Positions 36,801 to 45,509 of a stretch of 64,000 nucleotides of DNA are shown here, one piece after another. The notes under the pieces were generated by a model. That model saw only the letters and a program-made list of their open reading frames with translations. It was not told the origin of the DNA and searched no databases. A program made the position numbers and the translations under genes. The DNA lies in the NCBI GenBank assembly GCA_018820275.1, contig JAHJOO010000038.1:62001-126000 (forward strand), given 5' to 3'. The DNA is from Alphaproteobacteria bacterium. Its GTDB lineage: Bacteria; Pseudomonadota; Alphaproteobacteria; Caulobacterales; Caulobacteraceae. Positions within the stretch are counted from its first letter, which is position 1, and every line of letters begins with the position of its first letter.

Positions 36801-36929
36801 CGGAAATCTCTAGGCGGTGATCGCGTCCGTTGGAACCGCCCGGAGGCCGTCCGACCCGACGGGCGACCGGAGAGCGGGCGCATAGCGGGCGTTTCCGCCA
36901 ATCGCGTGACAGCGGCCGACACGCACGGA

Positions 36930-38843
36930 ATGTTCACCTGTGCCGTGGAGACTGGAGGGAGACAGTCCCGGGATCCCGCGATTTTGAACGCCGTACTGCC
37001 TGGCCTGACGACGCTGCACGACCTTCGCTCGGTCGTGGCCGTAGGCGTCGTGTGCCTGATCGGGTTCACCGTCGCCCTCGTCCTGGGTCGGCGCGTCCTG
37101 CCGATGCGGGGCCGCACGCGCGCGGCGGTGGTCGTCGCCGCCGGCGCGCTCGGCGGCCTCGTCGTCTGGGTGGTGGGCTTCGGCGCGGCGGGTCCCGGTC
37201 AGGCGGGCCTTCTGGCGGCCATGGCGATCGCGGCCCTGTTCCCGGCGCTTGTGGCGGCCCTTCTCGCGGCGGTGAACCACTGGAACGACGGCCGCACGCT
37301 GGACCAGATCCGCGAGGCGGTCGAGGCCATGCCCGACGCTATGGGTTTCTACGATCCGGGCGGCCGCCTGGTGCTGTGGAACGCCCGCTATGCCGAGGTG
37401 AACACGGAGCTGGTGGCCAAGCTGACGACGGGGATGCGGTTCGAGGAAGTGCTGCAGATCGGTCTGGACGCCGGCATCTACACGGACGCGATCGGGCGTC
37501 AGGCGGAATGGCGCGCGGAACGGCTCGCGGCGCGCGAGCAGCTGTCGGCGACGCTGGAACAGCATCGCGACGACGGCCGGTGGCTACGCGTGCAGGACCG
37601 GCGCACCTCCAACGGGGGCATCGTCACCCTGGTGACCGACATCACCGACCTGAGGCGGGACGCCCGGGCCCTGGCGGAAGCGCGCGACGCGGCCGAGGCG
37701 GCGAACGCGGCCAAGAGCCTGTTCCTGGCCAACATGAGCCATGAGATCCGCACGCCGCTGAACGGCGTGATCGGCCTGGCCCAGGCGCTGGGGCGCACCG
37801 ATCTGGGCCCCGATCAGCGCGAAATGCTGGAGCTGATGCAGTCGTCCAGCCGGATGCTGCTCACCTTGCTGGGCGACATCCTCGATCTGGCCCGGATCGA
37901 GAGCGGACGCCTGTCGCTGGAGGACGAGCCCTTCGAACTGAAGACCGCGGTGCGCGAGGCCGCCGACCTGTATCGGGCTTCGGCCGCCGCGAAGGGCCTG
38001 GCGCTGGTCGTGGACGTCTGTCCGGAATGCCCGGACTGGGTCGCCGGCGACGTGGTGCGTCTGAAGCAGGTCATGTGCAACCTCGTCTCCAACGCCGTGA
38101 AATTCACCGAATCCGGCCTGATCAAGCTGGAGGCCCAGTGCGGCCCGGCCGTGGACGGAACGCCGACCCTGCGCATCGCGGTCAGCGACACCGGGATCGG
38201 CTTCGGACCCGAGCAGAGGGACCGGCTGTTCGGCCGCTTCGAACAGGCCGACGGCGCCATCACGCGGCGCTACGGCGGCTCGGGCCTGGGCCTCTCGATC
38301 TGCCGCCAGCTGGCGGGGATGATGGGCGGGGCCCTGGACGCCGAAAGCGAGCCGGGCGGGGGCTCGACCTTCCTGCTGACCGTGCCGCTGCGCGCCGCCG
38401 AGGCGCCGGCCGCGATCGATCCGGATGTGGTCGCGACTCCCGAGGCCGGGGCCACGGTCAGGGTCCTTCTGGCGGACGACCATCCGACCAACCGCAAGGT
38501 GGTGGAGCTGATCCTCGGCGCGGCGGCGGTGCAGTTGACCAGCGTGGAGGACGGTGCCGAGGCGGTGGCGGCCTACTGCGCCGGAACCTTCGATCTGGTC
38601 CTGATGGACATGCAGATGCCGGTCATGGACGGCCTGACCGCCACCCGCGCCATCCGCGAGTTCGAGTGCGAGAACGACCGCCCGCTGACGCCGATCGTGA
38701 TGCTGACGGCGAACGCCCTGCCGGAGCACGTGGCCGCCGCCCGGGCAGCCGGTGCCGACAAGCATCTGGCCAAGCCGTTCGAGGCGGCGGAGTTGCTGGC
38801 CCTCGTGACGTCGCCGGACCGAGCGGTCGCGCAGGCGGCCTAG
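36930..38843 (+). CDS. hybrid sensor histidine kinase with receiver domain
   Basis: The 637-residue protein is in order: N-terminal membrane helices (about 31-115), a PAS domain (about 128-245, including [13 protein letters not shown]), HisKA with His271 in [10 protein letters not shown], an ATPase domain ([18 protein letters not shown]), and a C-terminal receiver with Asp560 in L-M-D-M-Q-M-P. Signal unknown; such kinases commonly feed cell-cycle or stress phosphorelays. ATG at 36930 lacks a clear ribosome site; an in-frame TTG at 36984 is the alternative, and the frame upstream runs antisense to phoR. Confidence 0.88.
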   Translation: MFTCAVETGGRQSRDPAILNAVLPGLTTLHDLRSVVAVGVVCLIGFTVALVLGRRVLPMRGRTRAAVVVAAGALGGLVVWVVGFGAAGPGQAGLLAAMAIAALFPALVAALLAAVNHWNDGRTLDQIREAVEAMPDAMGFYDPGGRLVLWNARYAEVNTELVAKLTTGMRFEEVLQIGLDAGIYTDAIGRQAEWRAERLAAREQLSATLEQHRDDGRWLRVQDRRTSNGGIVTLVTDITDLRRDARALAEARDAAEAANAAKSLFLANMSHEIRTPLNGVIGLAQALGRTDLGPDQREMLELMQSSSRMLLTLLGDILDLARIESGRLSLEDEPFELKTAVREAADLYRASAAAKGLALVVDVCPECPDWVAGDVVRLKQVMCNLVSNAVKFTESGLIKLEAQCGPAVDGTPTLRIAVSDTGIGFGPEQRDRLFGRFEQADGAITRRYGGSGLGLSICRQLAGMMGGALDAESEPGGGSTFLLTVPLRAAEAPAAIDPDVVATPEAGATVRVLLADDHPTNRKVVELILGAAAVQLTSVEDGAEAVAAYCAGTFDLVLMDMQMPVMDGLTATRAIREFECENDRPLTPIVMLTANALPEHVAAARAAGADKHLAKPFEAAELLALVTSPDRAVAQAA

Positions 38844-38992
38844 CGGGCTTCGAAAAAGCGCTCGTATCGGGCCTGGTCGGTGCCATTGCTGAGGGGCGAC
38901 AACTCCCACGCGACCCAGGCCGAGGCGGCGGACGAGAGCAGGAACAGTCCCGCGATGAGGCGCACGCCCCGATCCCTGACGATCGATCTCAT
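38840..38992 (-). CDS. small exported or membrane-anchored protein, 50 residues
   Basis: Read from the minus strand, it encodes a 50-residue protein: M-R-S-I-V-R-D-R-G-V-R, then a hydrophobic signal-like helix (L-I-A-G-L-F-L-L-S-S-A-A-S-A-W-V-A-W), and a short acidic/basic tail (R-Y-E-R-F-F-E-A-R). GGAGGG stands 5 bases before the ATG, which is the main support. Its stop codon overlaps the hybrid kinase stop by 3 bp on the other strand. No family recognised. Confidence 0.55.
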   Translation of the reverse strand: MRSIVRDRGVRLIAGLFLLSSAASAWVAWELSPLSNGTDQARYERFFEAR

Positions 38993-39061
38993 TCCCGCCC
39001 TCCGCGTCGACCTGACGTCGACGTCACGGAAACGCCCGTTTCCCGACGCCGTTCCGCAGGC

Positions 39062-40345
39062 TCAGTCGCGGGGCTCCAGCGCGCGCCAGGCGATGTCGGA
39101 GCGGTGGAACCCGCCGGGCCAGTCGATCGCCTTGACCGCCGCATAGGCGCGGTCCCGGGCCTGAGCGACGTCGTCGCCCAGGGCGCAGACGTTCAGCACG
39201 CGCCCGCCGGACGCGACGAGGGCGCCGGTCTCGTCCCGGCGCGTGCCGGCGTGAAAGACCTGGACGTGGGGACCGAAGTCGCGGTCGGCGCCGCGGATGA
39301 TCGAGCCTTCCAGCGGGCTGTCCGGATAGCCCTGGGCCGCCATCACCACGCAGATGCAGGCCTGGGGCCGGAACTCCGGCGCGGCCGGCATGCGCGACAG
39401 GTCCCCGCGCGCGCAGGCCAGCAGCCACGGCACGACGTCGCCGGAGAGGCGCATCATCAGCACCTGACACTCCGGGTCGCCGAAACGGGCGTTGAACTCG
39501 ACGACCTTGGGGCCCTCGTCCGTGGCCATGAGCCCCGCGAACAGGACGCCGCGGAACGGCGCTCCCTCGCGCGCCATGGCGGCGACCACCGGCGCGACGA
39601 TGCGGCTCTCGGCCTGCGCGACCATCTCCGGGGTGAAGACCGGCGCGGGGGAATAGGCCCCCATGCCGCCGGTGTTGGGGCCGAGGTCGCCGTCGAAGGC
39701 GCGCTTGTGGTCCTGGGCACCGCCGAACAGCACCGCCCGCGTGCCGTCGCACAGGGCAAACAGGCTGCCCTCCTCGCCGTCCATGAACTCCTCGATGACG
39801 ACGCGGGCCCCGGCGGCACCGAAGCGGCCCCCCAGCATGCGGGAGATCTCGGACTCCGCGTCCTTGCGGTCGGGGCTGATCGCCACGCCCTTGCCGGCGG
39901 CCAGACCGTCGGCCTTGATCACATAGGGCGGCTTGAACACCTTCAGGGCGTCGCGCGCCTCGCTGATCTTCTCATAGACGCCGAAGCCCGCGGTCGGGAT
40001 TTCCCAGCGCTCCATGAAGGCCTTGGCGAAGGCCTTGGAGGTCTCCAGTCGCGCGGCGCGGGCGGAGGGGCCGAAGCAGGGGATGCCGGCGGCGGCCAGC
40101 CGGTCGGCGAGGCCGGCCTCCAGCGCCGATTCGGGGCCGACCACCACGAGATCGGCCTGCATTTCGCGCGCGAGGGCGGCGAGGCCGTCGGCGTCGGTGA
40201 CCTTCAGTTCGGGGCGAAGTTCGGCGTGCTTGCCGATGCCGGGGTTGCCGGGCGCGCAGACCAGCCGCCGGCACAGCGGCGACTGGGCGATCTTCCACGC
40301 CAGGGCGTGTTCGCGCCCGCCCGATCCGACCAGCAGGATGTTCAT
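39062..40345 (-). CDS. purD: phosphoribosylamine-glycine ligase
   Basis: GAR synthetase of purine synthesis, with ATP-grasp architecture, 427 residues. Marks are M-N-I-L-L-V-G-S-G-G-R-E-H-A-L at the N-terminus, P-Y-V-I-K-A-D-G-L-A-A-G-K-G-V (about 185-199), N-T-G-G-M-G-A-Y-S-P (about 247-256), and E-F-N-A-R-F-G-D-P-E. It is normal length and intact. Confidence 0.96.
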   Translation of the reverse strand: MNILLVGSGGREHALAWKIAQSPLCRRLVCAPGNPGIGKHAELRPELKVTDADGLAALAREMQADLVVVGPESALEAGLADRLAAAGIPCFGPSARAARLETSKAFAKAFMERWEIPTAGFGVYEKISEARDALKVFKPPYVIKADGLAAGKGVAISPDRKDAESEISRMLGGRFGAAGARVVIEEFMDGEEGSLFALCDGTRAVLFGGAQDHKRAFDGDLGPNTGGMGAYSPAPVFTPEMVAQAESRIVAPVVAAMAREGAPFRGVLFAGLMATDEGPKVVEFNARFGDPECQVLMMRLSGDVVPWLLACARGDLSRMPAAPEFRPQACICVVMAAQGYPDSPLEGSIIRGADRDFGPHVQVFHAGTRRDETGALVASGGRVLNVCALGDDVAQARDRAYAAVKAIDWPGGFHRSDIAWRALEPRD

Positions 40346-40389
40346 CGCCCGGGGGAATGACCGCGCCCGCCGACGGGGTCAAGCGCGCC

Positions 40390-40551
40390 TCAGCCCAGGC
40401 GGGCGAAAACCACGAAGGCCAGGACGCCCAGCAACACCACCCCGGCGATCAGCAGCCAGGGCGACAGGGCACCGCCGGCGCTGCGGCGCGACAGCTCGGC
40501 GTCGGCGGGAGAGGGGTCGCGCGGCGGCAGGTCGGGGGGCTGGGCGGCCAT
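40390..40551 (-). CDS. small tail-anchored-like membrane protein
   Basis: The 53-residue protein has a Pro-rich, charged N-terminus and a single C-terminal hydrophobic helix ([20 protein letters not shown]), leaving A-R-L-G at the end. No family recognised. The ATG at 40551 is preferred over 40578, which would overlap the xseA promoter. It lies 44 bp upstream of purD on the same strand. Confidence 0.55.
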   Translation of the reverse strand: MAAQPPDLPPRDPSPADAELSRRSAGGALSPWLLIAGVVLLGVLAFVVFARLG

Positions 40552-40603
40552 GGGATCTCCGGTTCGGGTTTGCCCCACGGTGAGGCCGGTCTACGTTCGC
40601 ATC

Positions 40604-42055
40604 ATGACCGACGACTCCTATGTGTTCGAGGGCCCGGCCGAGGCACCGGCGCCGCGCGACAACAATCCGCCGCTGTCGATCTCGGAACTGTCGTTCGCCC
40701 TGAAGCGCACGCTGGAGGACCGCTTCGGTCACGTGCGCCTGCGCGGTGAGATCTCGAAGGTGAACCGGCACGCCTCGGGCCACGTCTATCTGACGCTGAA
40801 GGACGACAAGGCCTGCATCGACGGGGTGATCTGGAAGGGGTCGGTACGCGGGCTCGGCATCCAGCCGGAAACCGGGCTGGAAGTCATCGTCACCGGCAAG
40901 ATCACCAGCTATCCGGCGCGGAGCAGCTATCAGATCGTCATCGAGTCGATGGAGGCGGCGGGCGCGGGTGCCCTGCTGGCCCGACTGGAGGCGCTGAAGG
41001 TCAAGCTGCGCGACGAGGGTCTGTTCGACCCGGCTCGCAAGACGGCCCTGCCGCCGCACCCGGCCGTGATCGGCGTGATCACCAGCCCGACCGGCGCGGT
41101 GATCCGCGACGTGCTGCACCGGATCGCCGAGCGCTGGCCCTGCCGGGTCGTGGTCTGGCCGGTGGTGGTGCAGGGCGACGTCGCCGCCGCCCAGGTCGCG
41201 GCGGCGATCCGCGGATTCGACGCGCTGGGGCCCGGCTCCCCCCTGCCCCGCCCCGATCTGGTGATCGTGGCCCGCGGCGGAGGCTCGGTCGAGGATCTCT
41301 GGCCCTTCAACGATGAGGCCCTCGCGCGGACGGTGGCGGAGGCGCGCATCCCGATCGTCTCTGCCGTCGGCCACGAGACGGACACCACCCTGATCGACTT
41401 CGTCTCCGACCGCCGCGCGCCGACGCCGACGGGCGCGGCCGAGATGGTCACGCCCGTGCTGGCGGACCTGATCGGCTGGGTCGCGGATCTCTCGGCCCGG
41501 GCGGCCCGGGCCTCGGGACGGCTGGTGGAGGATCGGCGCACGCGGCTGCGGGCGGCGGCGCGCGGCCTGCCGGCGCGGGCCGACGACCTGCTGGCCCTGC
41601 CAAGACAGCGACTGGATCAGGCGTCCCTGCGCCTGGGCGCCGGTCTCGAGCGCAACCGCGCGGCGCACGAGCGCCGGGCGACGGCGATCGGCGCCCGGCT
41701 GGGACCGCACCTGCTGGAGCGGGCGATCGAGCGTCGCCGCGCCCGGCTGGACGCCACGACCGCCCGGCTGGCGGCCTTTCCGCCGACGCTGGAGCGACGC
41801 GGCGAGCGGCTGACCGCCCTGGCCCGCGCGCTGACGACGCTGGACCCGGCGCGGCCCAAACCGGGTTTCGCGCGGGTCGAGGATCAGGACGGCGCGTGGC
41901 TGACGAGCGCGACGGCGCTGACGCCGGGCCGGGCCGTGCGTCTGGTCATGCCGGACGGCACGGCCGGGGCGACCGTCGACGGCGGCGACCCGAGGCCTGC
42001 CAAGGCAGCCGCGAGGCCGAAGGCGACGCCGCCCGATCAGGGGGCGCTGTTCTGA
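40604..42055 (+). CDS. xseA: exodeoxyribonuclease VII large subunit
   Basis: The catalytic subunit of ExoVII, which degrades single-stranded DNA, 483 residues. An N-terminal OB-like domain has [17 protein letters not shown]. The catalytic domain follows with [28 protein letters not shown] and S-A-V-G-H-E-T-D-x-T-L-I-D-F. A long coiled-coil Arg/Ala-rich region ends the protein. The frame extends 18 codons upstream, but ATG 40604 gives the usual N-terminus. xseB is not in the window. Confidence 0.95.
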   Translation: MTDDSYVFEGPAEAPAPRDNNPPLSISELSFALKRTLEDRFGHVRLRGEISKVNRHASGHVYLTLKDDKACIDGVIWKGSVRGLGIQPETGLEVIVTGKITSYPARSSYQIVIESMEAAGAGALLARLEALKVKLRDEGLFDPARKTALPPHPAVIGVITSPTGAVIRDVLHRIAERWPCRVVVWPVVVQGDVAAAQVAAAIRGFDALGPGSPLPRPDLVIVARGGGSVEDLWPFNDEALARTVAEARIPIVSAVGHETDTTLIDFVSDRRAPTPTGAAEMVTPVLADLIGWVADLSARAARASGRLVEDRRTRLRAAARGLPARADDLLALPRQRLDQASLRLGAGLERNRAAHERRATAIGARLGPHLLERAIERRRARLDATTARLAAFPPTLERRGERLTALARALTTLDPARPKPGFARVEDQDGAWLTSATALTPGRAVRLVMPDGTAGATVDGGDPRPAKAAARPKATPPDQGALF

Positions 42056-42095
42056 CGGTCTTGAGCCCGTCGCGCGCCGCCCCTACCCTGTCGCC

Positions 42096-42287
42096 ATGAG
42101 CGATCAGGAAGCCCGCGTGTCCTATGGCGACGGCGACTTCGCCGTGGTGAAGCCGGGGCGGTTCGTCCGCTGCGCCGTCACCGGCAAGCCGATCCCGCTG
42201 GAAGGCCTGCGCTACTGGTCGGCCCAGCGGCAGGAGGCCTATGCGGGGCCGACCGAGGCGGCCCAGGCCCTGGGCGGCGCACGATGA
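42096..42287 (+). CDS. DUF2093 small protein
   Basis: The 63-residue protein has the DUF2093 pattern, V-S-Y-G-D-G-D-F-x-V-V-K-P-G, then V-x-C-A-V-T-G-K-x-I-P-L-x-x-L-R-Y-W-S. A single Cys in C-A-V-T is notable. Function unknown; it commonly stands next to xseA. ATGA-overlaps the downstream peptidase gene. Confidence 0.85.
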   Translation: MSDQEARVSYGDGDFAVVKPGRFVRCAVTGKPIPLEGLRYWSAQRQEAYAGPTEAAQALGGAR

Positions 42288-43108
42288 GCCCCGACCGGCG
42301 CGCGCTGCTGGCGGGCGTCGGCGGCCTGGCCCTGGCGGGCGCGGCGCGGGCGGAGGTCCAGCTGGCCGTGACCGGCCGGTTCCAGCAGGGCGGCCACGCG
42401 ATCGGGCGCACGACCCCGCGGGCCATGATCTACGTCGACGGCGAGGCGCTGACCCAGGCGTCGGCGGCCGGCTGGTTCTTCGTCGGCTTCGACCGCGATG
42501 CGGCCGGATCGACCGAGATCGTGGCCCGGGACGGCGGGGTCGAGGCGCGGCGCACGCTGCGGCTGGAACGCGGCGACTTTCCCACCAGCCGGATCGACGG
42601 CCTGCCGCCCGCCACCGTCCAGCCGACTGACCCGGCCCTGCTGGAGCGCATCCAGCGCGAGGTGGCGCTGAAGACGGAGGGGTTCGCGAGCCGGGTCGAC
42701 GGCGACGACTTCCGCGACGGCTTCCGCTGGCCGCTGGAGACCGTCCGGGTGACCAGCGCCTGGGGCGCCCAGCGCATCCTGAACGGCACACCGGCGCGGC
42801 CTCACTACGGGATCGATCTGGGCGGGCCCGCCGGGGCCGCGATCCGGGCGCCCGCCGCGGGCACGGTGGCGCTGGCGGAGCGCGATCTGCATTTCGAGGG
42901 CGGCCTGACCCTGATCGATCACGGTCAGGGGCTGATCAGCGCCTGCCTGCACCAGTCGCGCCTGCACGTGGCCCGCGGCGACCGCGTGGCGGCCGGAGAC
43001 GTCATCGGACGCGTCGGCTCCAGCGGCCGGGCGACGGGCCCCCATCTGTGCTGGCGTCTCAAATGGCGCGACCGGAACCTCGATCCCTCGCTGATGGTGC
43101 GGGCCTGA
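42284..43108 (+). CDS. M23 (LytM-type) metallopeptidase family protein, secreted
   Basis: A 274-residue precursor with a signal peptide starting S-P-D-R-R-A-L-L-A-G (possibly Tat) and ending G-A-A-R-A. A domain rich in strands (about 24-115) precedes the C-terminal LytM domain. Metal-site residues are His174 and Asp178 (H-Y-G-I-D-L-G), His223 and His254. The classical second His of H-x-H is Cys256 here (H-L-C-W), so the metal site differs. Peptidoglycan hydrolase or adaptor role in the periplasm is likely. The gene is coupled to DUF2093. Confidence 0.88.
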   Translation: MSPDRRALLAGVGGLALAGAARAEVQLAVTGRFQQGGHAIGRTTPRAMIYVDGEALTQASAAGWFFVGFDRDAAGSTEIVARDGGVEARRTLRLERGDFPTSRIDGLPPATVQPTDPALLERIQREVALKTEGFASRVDGDDFRDGFRWPLETVRVTSAWGAQRILNGTPARPHYGIDLGGPAGAAIRAPAAGTVALAERDLHFEGGLTLIDHGQGLISACLHQSRLHVARGDRVAAGDVIGRVGSSGRATGPHLCWRLKWRDRNLDPSLMVRA

Positions 43109-43156
43109 CCGGCCGGGTGCGATCCGCCCCCCGATGAAGATTTGTTTCGGCCCTGA

Positions 43157-43185
43157 TTTACCGACTCCTTACCACTCTGTAATCT
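43157..43185 (+). promoter_or_regulatory. candidate promoter of the response regulator gene
   Basis: TTTACC (43157-43162), a 17-bp spacer and TAATCT (43180-43185) lie in an AT-rich patch, which is conspicuous here. Leader to the ATG is about 37 nt. Confidence 0.4.
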
Positions 43186-43228
43186 GGTCCCCCGGTCGCG
43201 GACGTCGCGGCGCCCGGATCCCGTGACC

Positions 43229-43750
43229 ATGTCGTCCTTGAGTCCCCTTCAGATCCTGCTGGTCGACGACAACCAGCACATGCGGGCCATCACATCCGCC
43301 ATTCTCCAGTCTGCGGGCGTCCGCAGGATCCGCGAGGTCGGCGACGGCGGCGCGGGCCTGGACGCGCTGAAGGAGCAGGCCTTCGACGTGGCCATCGTCG
43401 ACTTCAACATGTTCCCGCTGGACGGCGTCGAGTTCACGCGTCTGGTGCGCAACAGCGCCGACAGCCCGAACCCCTATCTGCCGATCATCATGATGACGGG
43501 CCACTCGGAGAAGAACCGGGTCATGGAGGCGCGGGACGCCGGCGTGACCGAATTCGTGGTCAAGCCCATCACCGCCAAGGCGATCCTCGAGCGGCTGAAC
43601 GCCGTGATCTTCCGTCCCCGGCCGTTCGTGAAGACCGAGGGCTACTTCGGGCCCGACCGGCGGCGCACCGACGCGCGGAACTTCAAGGGACCCTATCGCC
43701 GGGCGGGCGATGCGGACCGGGCCGCGGACTCTGACGAGAGCGCGGCATAG
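43229..43750 (+). CDS. single-domain response regulator with basic tail
   Basis: The 173-residue protein has a receiver (about 1-125) with L-V-D-D-N, phosphoacceptor Asp58 in I-V-D-F-N and Lys112 in V-K-P-I. A C-terminal tail (G-Y-F-G-P-D-R-R-R-T-D) is basic and Asp/Arg-rich, with no DNA-binding domain. Similar stand-alone receivers in alphaproteobacteria pass signals by protein contact. ATG 43229 was preferred to GTG 43223 by distance from a weak GGAT site. Its end overlaps the convergent acyltransferase by 58 bp. Confidence 0.87.
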   Translation: MSSLSPLQILLVDDNQHMRAITSAILQSAGVRRIREVGDGGAGLDALKEQAFDVAIVDFNMFPLDGVEFTRLVRNSADSPNPYLPIIMMTGHSEKNRVMEARDAGVTEFVVKPITAKAILERLNAVIFRPRPFVKTEGYFGPDRRRTDARNFKGPYRRAGDADRAADSDESAA

Positions 43751-44646
43751 ACCTTGTCGGGCCACCGCCTGTGGACCCAGAACCAGTCCTCCGGAACCTC
43801 GCGCACCCGATCCTCGACGAAGGTCGTCACGGCCTGGACGCCCCGGGCGATGTCGGCGGCGCGATCGCCCGTCTTCTCCAGCACGATCGGGGCGTGCGCG
43901 GTGACCCGGAAGCGCACGCCCGGGAGGCGCACGACGCTCATCGGCTGCAGGACCGTGCCGAATCGGAGGGCCAGACGCGACGGCCCGGGCGCGGCGTTCA
44001 CGGGCTGGCCGAAGAAGACGACCTCGGGCCCCTCACTGAACTTCTGGTCGTTCATCAGGGCGACCGACTCGCCGCGCTCCAGCCCCGCCAGCAGCTCCCG
44101 CGCGCCGTCGCCGCCCTTGGGCGCGAACAGCCTCACGCCGTAGCGGGCGCGGGCACGACGGATCTGGGCGTCGACGTAGGGATTGTTGGCCTGCCGGTAG
44201 GTGATCTGGCAGGGCACGCCGGCGGCCAGGATGGCGGCGGGCATGGTTTCGAAACAGGCCAGGTGGCCCGAGACGAAGACGACGGGCCGACCCGAGTCGC
44301 GGATGTCGTGCAGACGCTCCAGGCCGACGATCTCCAGTCGGCCGGACTCCATCGTGATGCGGTCCAGCAGGGTCGTCTCGGCGAAGGTCCGGCCGGTGCG
44401 CTCCCAGCTCTCCAGCGCCAACGCCTCGCGCTGCGCCTCGTCCATGTCCGGAAAGGCGATCCGCAGGTTCCGGATCACCGTGCGGTGGGTGCCGGTCTTC
44501 GGGCCAAGCGTCCTGAGCAGCCAGCCGCCGAAGGCCGAGGCGCGCTCCACGCCCAGCGCCCTCAGCAGCGCGGTCAGGCCCGCGAAGGCGACCGCCTCCA
44601 GCCGCCAGGCGAGATCCTGGACCAGACCGGGCCGGTCACCAGGCAA
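43693..44646 (-). CDS. lipid A biosynthesis (LpxL/HtrB-like) acyltransferase
   Basis: The 317-residue, inner-membrane-associated enzyme resembles LpxL/LpxM, which add secondary acyl chains to lipid A. The HxxxxE catalytic pair lies in G-H-L-A-C-F-E; further motifs are P-K-G-G-D-G-A, D-Q-K, and W-F-W-V-H-R-R-W. A late D-K-V-Y follows. The start is TTG at 44646, which overlaps the SDR gene end; no ribosome site is clear, so the start could lie elsewhere. The exact position and acyl donor are unknown. Confidence 0.85.
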   Translation of the reverse strand: MPGDRPGLVQDLAWRLEAVAFAGLTALLRALGVERASAFGGWLLRTLGPKTGTHRTVIRNLRIAFPDMDEAQREALALESWERTGRTFAETTLLDRITMESGRLEIVGLERLHDIRDSGRPVVFVSGHLACFETMPAAILAAGVPCQITYRQANNPYVDAQIRRARARYGVRLFAPKGGDGARELLAGLERGESVALMNDQKFSEGPEVVFFGQPVNAAPGPSRLALRFGTVLQPMSVVRLPGVRFRVTAHAPIVLEKTGDRAADIARGVQAVTTFVEDRVREVPEDWFWVHRRWPDKVYAALSSESAARSASPARR

Positions 44647-45406
44647 TGGTGATGCCGCCGTCCACGACCAGGGTCTGGCCGGTCATGTAGCTGGAGGCCG
44701 GCGAGGCAAGATACACCGCCGCGCCCGCGATCTCGTCCGGCAGGCCGATCCGGCGCAGGGGCGCGGGGTCGGTGGCGACCTTCAGGATTTCCGGGTTCTC
44801 CCAGAGATAGCGGGCGAAGTCGGTCTTGATCAGGCCCGGCGCGATGCAGTTCACCCGGACGTTCGACGGCCCCCACTCCACCGCCAGGTTGCGCGCCAGC
44901 TGCATGTCGGCGGCCTTGGAGACGTTGTAGGCCCCGATCAGGGCGTTGCCGCGCAGGCCGCCGATCGACGAGACGATGACGACGGAGCCGTCCTTCCGCT
45001 CCAGCATCTCGGGCGCGACCATCTGGATCAGCCAGTGATTGGAGACGACGTTGTTCTGCAGGATCTTGTCGAACTGCTCGTCCGAAATCCCCGCCATCGG
45101 GCCGGCGTAGGGGTTGGACGCGGCGTTGCAGACGAGGACGTCGATCCGGCCGAAGGCGGCCCGGGTCTCGTCGACCAGCCGCTGCAGGTCTTCCTTGGAG
45201 GCGATGTTGGCGGGCACGGCGATGGCCCGGCCGGCGCCGAAGCGGGCGTTGATCTCGTTCGCCACCTCCTCGCACGGCCCCGGCTTGCGCGAGGAGATGA
45301 CGACGTTGGCACCGTGCTCGGCCATGCGCTCGGCGATCGCCTTGCCGATGCCGCGCGAGGACCCGGTGATCACGGCCGTCTTGCCGGTCAGATCGAACAG
45401 TTCCAT
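44636..45406 (-). CDS. SDR family oxidoreductase
   Basis: The 256-residue, classical short-chain dehydrogenase has T-G-S-S-R-G-I-G (14-21), N-A-A-S/N-P, I-V-S-S-I and Y-N-V-S-K catalytic residues. It is typical of 3-oxoacyl or sugar/steroid-type SDRs; substrate unknown. The start at 45406 follows AAGGGG; the frame extends further, with no better site. It overlaps the acyltransferase gene by 11 bp, so the two are translationally coupled. Confidence 0.9.
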   Translation of the reverse strand: MELFDLTGKTAVITGSSRGIGKAIAERMAEHGANVVISSRKPGPCEEVANEINARFGAGRAIAVPANIASKEDLQRLVDETRAAFGRIDVLVCNAASNPYAGPMAGISDEQFDKILQNNVVSNHWLIQMVAPEMLERKDGSVVIVSSIGGLRGNALIGAYNVSKAADMQLARNLAVEWGPSNVRVNCIAPGLIKTDFARYLWENPEILKVATDPAPLRRIGLPDEIAGAAVYLASPASSYMTGQTLVVDGGITIAW

Positions 45407-45509
45407 GGGTCGCCCCTTCATTCCCAAGTTTCTGCGGCCGCTCTCTGGCCGTTCCGACGCAATAGCCGGATACTTGGCCGATTCCACCCGGAAAGGGTCT
45501 TCCCTCCCG

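Noticed and set aside
36906-36912. Single GTGACAG half-site in the phoR promoter region
   Set aside because: No second repeat at 11-bp spacing on either side, so I do not call a Pho box for phoR.
35382-36929. Long open frame upstream of the hybrid kinase, giving an 1153-codon ORF
   Set aside because: It is antisense to phoR and shows no domain; the kinase proper begins around 36930.
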